Below, piece by piece: positions 60,933 to 64,000 of a stretch of 64,000 nt of DNA. The notes under the pieces were generated by a model. It had not been told where the DNA came from, searched no databases, and saw only the letters and a list, made by a program, of their open reading frames with translations. Every line of letters begins with the position of its first letter. The stretch's first letter is position 1. Origin of the DNA: Ferrigenium kumadai (lineage in GTDB: Bacteria > Pseudomonadota > Gammaproteobacteria > Burkholderiales > Gallionellaceae). The stretch is from assembly GCF_018324385.1 (NCBI RefSeq), contig NZ_AP019536.1, positions 1,426,001 to 1,490,000 of the forward strand, in the 5' to 3' direction. Position numbers and translations under genes: made by a program.

Positions 60933-61104
60933 GAGTCATGTCCTCCGTATGGTGACCATTCCAAGTCAGCCACAGGTTAAACACGGTCAAGCGCGCTCTC
61001 AATACAGCGAACAGCGTAGCATTGAAGGGGGCATTAATGGAAAGCGCAGCCCCCGTTGAACAGTACATTCAGGGAAAAAGAAACACGGGGGCCGGCCCGC
61101 CGGG

Positions 61105-61791
61105 CTAGCTGGCCAGCAACCCCTTCTCGATCGCGTAAGCCGTCAATTTCGAGGCGTTATGCAGGTCGAGCTTCTTCATCAGGTTGGAACGGTGTTTTTC
61201 GACCGTCTTCACGCTCAGGCAGAAATAATCGGCAATGAATTTGTTTGGCCGCCCTTCGGCCACCAGCTTCAGCACCTCTCGCTCGCGGTGGGTCAGGCTG
61301 TCCCATGGGCTGGCATGATGAGGGGCGCCGTCCGTCCCCAGATAGCCGTTGATCACCTTGGCCGAGATGTCCGGACTCAGGTAGATCTTGCCGTTCAGTA
61401 CGCTGCGGATCGCGACGCGAAGCTCCTCGTGGGTCGCATCCTTGAGCAAGTATCCGTTGGCACCTGCCCTCAGAGCCTCGTGGATATATTCCTCGGTCTT
61501 GTGGATGGTCAGCACCAGCACGCGCGTCTCCGGGTGGCGCCGTTTGATGTCCACGATGGCTTCGATGCCGTTCATTCCCGGCATAGAGATATCTGTCAGG
61601 ACCAGATCGGGAAGGTACTTGTCGATCACCCGGACGGCATCGCGGCCGTTATCGGCTTCGCCAACGATCTCGATATCCGCATCCTGAGATAATAAAGCGC
61701 GAAGCCCCGCACGCAGCAGAGTGTGATCCTCCACGATCAGGATGCGTTTCTTGTCGCCCAACATCACTTCAGTTTTTCGTTCGCTCATCAT
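61105..61791 (-). CDS. NarL/FixJ-family response regulator
   Basis: About 228 residues; the ATG at 61788 has better spacing from GGAGG than the one at 61791. The receiver has the acidic pair in LIVEDHTLLRAGL, an acceptor Asp in DLVLTDISMPGMNG and Lys in YLLKDATHEEL. The LuxR helix-turn-helix is LTHREREVLKLVAEGRPNKFIADYFCLSVKTVEKHRSNLMKKL. No kinase is adjacent. It lies beside the pseudopilin operon, which it might regulate. Confidence 0.92.
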   Translation of the reverse strand: MMSERKTEVMLGDKKRILIVEDHTLLRAGLRALLSQDADIEIVGEADNGRDAVRVIDKYLPDLVLTDISMPGMNGIEAIVDIKRRHPETRVLVLTIHKTEEYIHEALRAGANGYLLKDATHEELRVAIRSVLNGKIYLSPDISAKVINGYLGTDGAPHHASPWDSLTHREREVLKLVAEGRPNKFIADYFCLSVKTVEKHRSNLMKKLDLHNASKLTAYAIEKGLLAS

Positions 61792-61836
61792 TGGCCTCCG
61801 ATTTCCATGTGTGTTTTTTCAGAAATCCTGCACATG

Positions 61837-62352
61837 CTATCTGGCAGGAGATGGTTTTGGTATATGTACAAATACCCATTCCGAATACTTCGTCTTGCCC
61901 TCGAAGTTCTTGTCCACAACACTGAAATTACTCTTCTTCACCGGCTCTTCCTCTGACAAACTGTGCACTCCGTAAATCTCTCCGGCCGGCCCCTTGACCA
62001 AGCCCCACTCCTTACCCCCGCCGACCGGATCCGCATAAATCCTGCGTAAGTAGCGCTGCGTCGACGGGTAGCGCGGGTCCTTGAGCAACGCATCCAGGCT
62101 CGTTGGATAGCGCCGGTTCGGATCGGGGGCATGTTCGTAATACTGGGCGATGGCGCGGCGGAACTGATGCCCGACGAACAGCAGTTCCAGCTCCTTCTCG
62201 CGCTGCTGCGCCAAGTGCCATACCTCCCCGGCCGTGGCCAGCACCATCCCCATGGCAGCGATGAGCGCCAGCAACCCTAAATAAGTGAATCCGCCCTGTC
62301 GACACGCTTCTGCACAGGGAATTGCTTTCGAACAATTTGAGCGGGCGGGCAT
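61837..62352 (-). CDS. Type II secretion/pilin-like pseudopilin lacking Glu5
   Basis: From ATG 62352 (AAGGA 6 nt upstream, overlapping the preceding stop) the protein has 171 residues. A prepilin cleavage site fits RQGGFTYLGLLALIAAMG; the usual Glu at position +5 is replaced, as in GspK-like minor pseudopilins. The C-terminal part contains QYYEHAPDPNRRYPTSLDALL, shared with the other two pseudopilins here. It is probably a minor subunit. Confidence 0.82.
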   Translation of the reverse strand: MPARSNCSKAIPCAEACRQGGFTYLGLLALIAAMGMVLATAGEVWHLAQQREKELELLFVGHQFRRAIAQYYEHAPDPNRRYPTSLDALLKDPRYPSTQRYLRRIYADPVGGGKEWGLVKGPAGEIYGVHSLSEEEPVKKSNFSVVDKNFEGKTKYSEWVFVHIPKPSPAR

Positions 62353-62729
62353 CACCAATCCTTGTATTCCGAGCCGTCCCGCCCCATCCCCGGCGCGCCG
62401 CTCTTTACGTCAAACACTCCGCCCTTCGTGGGATCGTTGACGATGATCCATGTCGTACTCTCGCCGGTAACCGGATCCCGCGGAACGTTGCGCAGGTAGC
62501 GCCGACTGACCAGCGTATCCAGTGATTCGGGGTAGGTTCCGTTGTCGCCGTAATACTTGTCCAGCGCCTCCCGCATCAGAAAAAGGTTCTCCCGCAATAC
62601 TGCCTCCCTGGATTTTTCCACGCTGCTGAAATAACGCGGCGTCGCTATACTCAGCAACAGCGCGATCACTGCCATGACCACCAGCAACTCGATCAGGGTA
62701 AAACCGGTTTTCAGCAAGCGCCGTCCCAT
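62352..62729 (-). CDS. GspG-like major pseudopilin
   Basis: A 125-residue protein: prepilin site KTGFTLIELLVVMAVIALLL with Glu5, then the alpha-helix and the GspG-type calcium-site region (YYGDNGTYPESLDTL ... RDPVTGESTTWIIV ... FDVKSGAPGMGRDG). It resembles the major pseudopilin of type II secretion systems. It is coupled on both sides to other pseudopilin genes. Confidence 0.85.
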   Translation of the reverse strand: MGRRLLKTGFTLIELLVVMAVIALLLSIATPRYFSSVEKSREAVLRENLFLMREALDKYYGDNGTYPESLDTLVSRRYLRNVPRDPVTGESTTWIIVNDPTKGGVFDVKSGAPGMGRDGSEYKDW

Positions 62730-62735
62730 ATCTCC

Positions 62736-63218
62736 TCACCAGTTGCGGTATACAACGCCGTTCAGCCCGACGCCGTCCGATCGCGAATAAATGTCGAACA
62801 CGTCGCTACCCTCCTGCGGCGCGTCGTAGCTGCTCACATAGCTGCGCTTGCCCCAGGTTTCCGCATCCGGCGTACCCGGATCGTTGAACATCGGATCGCG
62901 CGGAATTCGCCGCAAAAAATAGATCCTTTTTTTTCCGCTCGGATCGCCGGCATCGGGCACGCCTTGCACCAGCACATCCAGCGACGGCGGATAACCCGAT
63001 TTCTCCACCGAGTGGATGATGCGCCCGTCGTCCACCGCCTGCTTGTAGGCATCCAGCGCCGTGCGTATCTCCCGCAATGCATGATGCAGATCCTGTTCCT
63101 TGCCGCGCTGCACCGCCAGTTCCGCCATCGGCAACGCCATGGTCGAAAGCAGAGCGACGATAGACACGGTGACCAGCATCTCGATCAGAGTGAAACCGCC
63201 TGAGGCACGCACCATCAT
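62736..63218 (-). CDS. Type II secretion pseudopilin (GspG/GspH-like)
   Basis: A 160-residue protein with prepilin site ASGGFTLIEMLVTVSIVALL and a long C-terminal domain including YPPSLDVLVQGVPDAGDPSGKKRIYFL and FDIYSRSDGVGLNGVVYRNW. The start overlaps the secretin-like stop by 4 bp. It belongs to the same operon as the secretin and the next two pseudopilins. Confidence 0.85.
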   Translation of the reverse strand: MMVRASGGFTLIEMLVTVSIVALLSTMALPMAELAVQRGKEQDLHHALREIRTALDAYKQAVDDGRIIHSVEKSGYPPSLDVLVQGVPDAGDPSGKKRIYFLRRIPRDPMFNDPGTPDAETWGKRSYVSSYDAPQEGSDVFDIYSRSDGVGLNGVVYRNW

Positions 63219-64000
63219 TGCGACACCGCGATGAAATGTGGAGCGGGAGCTACTAGTATCAACGGCTCGCCCCCCGCCCCGGTTCCACTGATGCGACTGA
63301 CCATGACCGGTGATTGCGGCGTAGCACTGGTCACCTCAAAAACCAGCGTGGCGACGCTGCCGCCGGCACTGTCCGGTGGCATTCCCGCCAGACCGATCAG
63401 GATCTGCCCGCCAGCCTGGTCGATGGTCTTCGTAAAATTAGACGGTGAGTTGCCCTTCTTCAGGAAATCCCCTTCGACGACATCGGCAGCCTTCAGTACG
63501 GCTGGGTCGAACCCCACCAGAAATCCGACGCTGTTTGCTCCCTGCAGCGCCTGGGTGTTGAGCGCCACGCTGATCCGGTCACCGACCTTCGCTTTGTTCG
63601 GCCCCAGCCAGGAGAATGGTGTCGGGGCTGAGCTAGTCGGGGCTGAGCTAGTCGGGGCTGCGGTAGTCGGAGCAACGGCAGGAGATGGTACAACTGGCTG
63701 AGGCACGAAAGAAGCCGGGGCTACCGCTGATGGAATTGCTGAACTGTTTGGCACAGCAGTGCCAAGCGGCCGCAACGTCAGCGGATCGCTGCGCAGGTTG
63801 GACTCGGTACCGGACCAATATTCCACCTCGCGCGCACTCGGAATGCGGTTGTTGCCGACAATGCGCGGAGTGATGGACAAGATGATTTCCGTTTTCCGAC
63901 CGTCGTCGCGCTGGCTGCCGAACAGATGACCCAGGATCGGCAGCTGACCGAGTCCAGGCACTTTGTTGGCGGTATTGCGGTCTTCGTCGTTGATCAACCC
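63215..64000 (-). CDS. Secretin (GspD/PilQ-like) C-terminus with cohesin-like domain (runs off the window)
   Basis: The 262 visible residues are in frame to the window edge. The first part is a secretin core end: GLINDEDRNTANKVPGLGQLP, ILGHLFGSQRDDGRKTEIIL and SITPRIV. A Pro/Ala/Ser/Thr linker follows, then a cohesin-like domain (VGDRISVALNTQALQGANSVGFLVGFDPAVLKAADVVEGDFL). The linker is encoded by three 15-bp tandem repeats (63621-63665). It would form the outer-membrane channel of a type II-like or pilus system. Secretins with a trailing cohesin domain occur in this lineage, but the domain's role is unknown. Confidence 0.85.
   Translation of the reverse strand, partial: GLINDEDRNTANKVPGLGQLPILGHLFGSQRDDGRKTEIILSITPRIVGNNRIPSAREVEYWSGTESNLRSDPLTLRPLGTAVPNSSAIPSAVAPASFVPQPVVPSPAVAPTTAAPTSSAPTSSAPTPFSWLGPNKAKVGDRISVALNTQALQGANSVGFLVGFDPAVLKAADVVEGDFLKKGNSPSNFTKTIDQAGGQILIGLAGMPPDSAGGSVATLVFEVTSATPQSPVMVSRISGTGAGGEPLILVAPAPHFIAVSQ
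63621..63670. repeat. 15-bp tandem repeats in the secretin linker
   Basis: GTCGGGGCTGAGCTA occurs at 63621-63635 and 63636-63650, with a variant at 63651-63665 and five further bases. On the minus strand they encode repeated SSAPT units, so copy number can change in frame. Confidence 0.85.

Noticed and set aside
61039..61104. Intrinsic terminator after the NarL-type regulator
   Set aside because: GC-rich palindromes and a T-rich stretch exist, but the T-run is about 11 nt from the stem, so I could not support a standard terminator.

Overview
The window is one contiguous, gene-dense stretch of a moderately GC-rich chromosome. The gene orders hfq-hflX-hflK-hflC-DUF2065-hisZ-purA-tRNA-Leu-rnr-rlmB, tig-clpP-clpX-lon-hupB-tRNA-Val-tRNA-Asp-ppiD and odhB-odhA-gltA-sdhE-sdhB-sdhA-sdhD-sdhC are typical of Betaproteobacteria. 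With the complete ccm (System I) cytochrome c maturation operon and a KorAB-type 2-oxoacid oxidoreductase, I lean towards a respiratory, possibly autotrophic member of Nitrosomonadales/Gallionellaceae. That placement is inference from content and gene order.

Layout: 1-611 is the N-terminus of a TonB-dependent receptor (minus). 612-1095 is a divergent intergenic region packed with palindromes. 1096-5622 is a TolC/MacA/split-MacB tripartite exporter. 5639-10667 (minus) is a porin followed by a MASE3 histidine kinase, a CheY-like regulator and a REC-PAS-HD-GYP protein. 10933-17901 (minus) is ccmABCDEFGHI, including a small ccmD. 18130-20341 holds a FabMG-like protein followed by fabI. 20407-28812 (minus) is protein quality control (ppiD, hupB, lon, clpX, clpP, tig) with three tRNA genes. 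28975-38955 (minus) holds an AcuI/YhdH reductase and the oxidative TCA block. 39125-40845 (plus) has a MarR-like regulator, a tiny RRM-like protein and malate dehydrogenase.

41143-49828 (plus) is the most interesting stretch. korA and korB overlap a 2Fe-2S/2x4Fe-4S protein, a FrdA/SdhA-like flavoprotein and a NuoF-like NADH-binding subunit. The three AmmeMemoRadiSam genes (Memo, AMMECR1, radical SAM) follow directly. The five overlapping genes look like one soluble complex linking CoA-dependent 2-oxoacid chemistry to an FAD site and NAD(H). The window therefore has two potential 2-oxoglutarate routes: the classical OdhAB and this iron-sulfur enzyme.

50037-60182 is RNA metabolism and housekeeping: rlmB, rnr, a duplicated tRNA-Leu(CAG), purA, hisZ, hflCK, hflX and hfq. 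60327-64000 (minus) holds a lytic transglycosylase, a NarL-type regulator, three pseudopilins and the C-terminus of a secretin carrying a cohesin-like domain.

Two members of one MITE-like repeat family are present. One lies between odhA and odhB, supplying the end of odhA and the apparent Shine-Dalgarno sequence of odhB. The other sits exactly at the rlmB stop codon. I see no CRISPR array, rRNA, prophage or complete insertion sequence.
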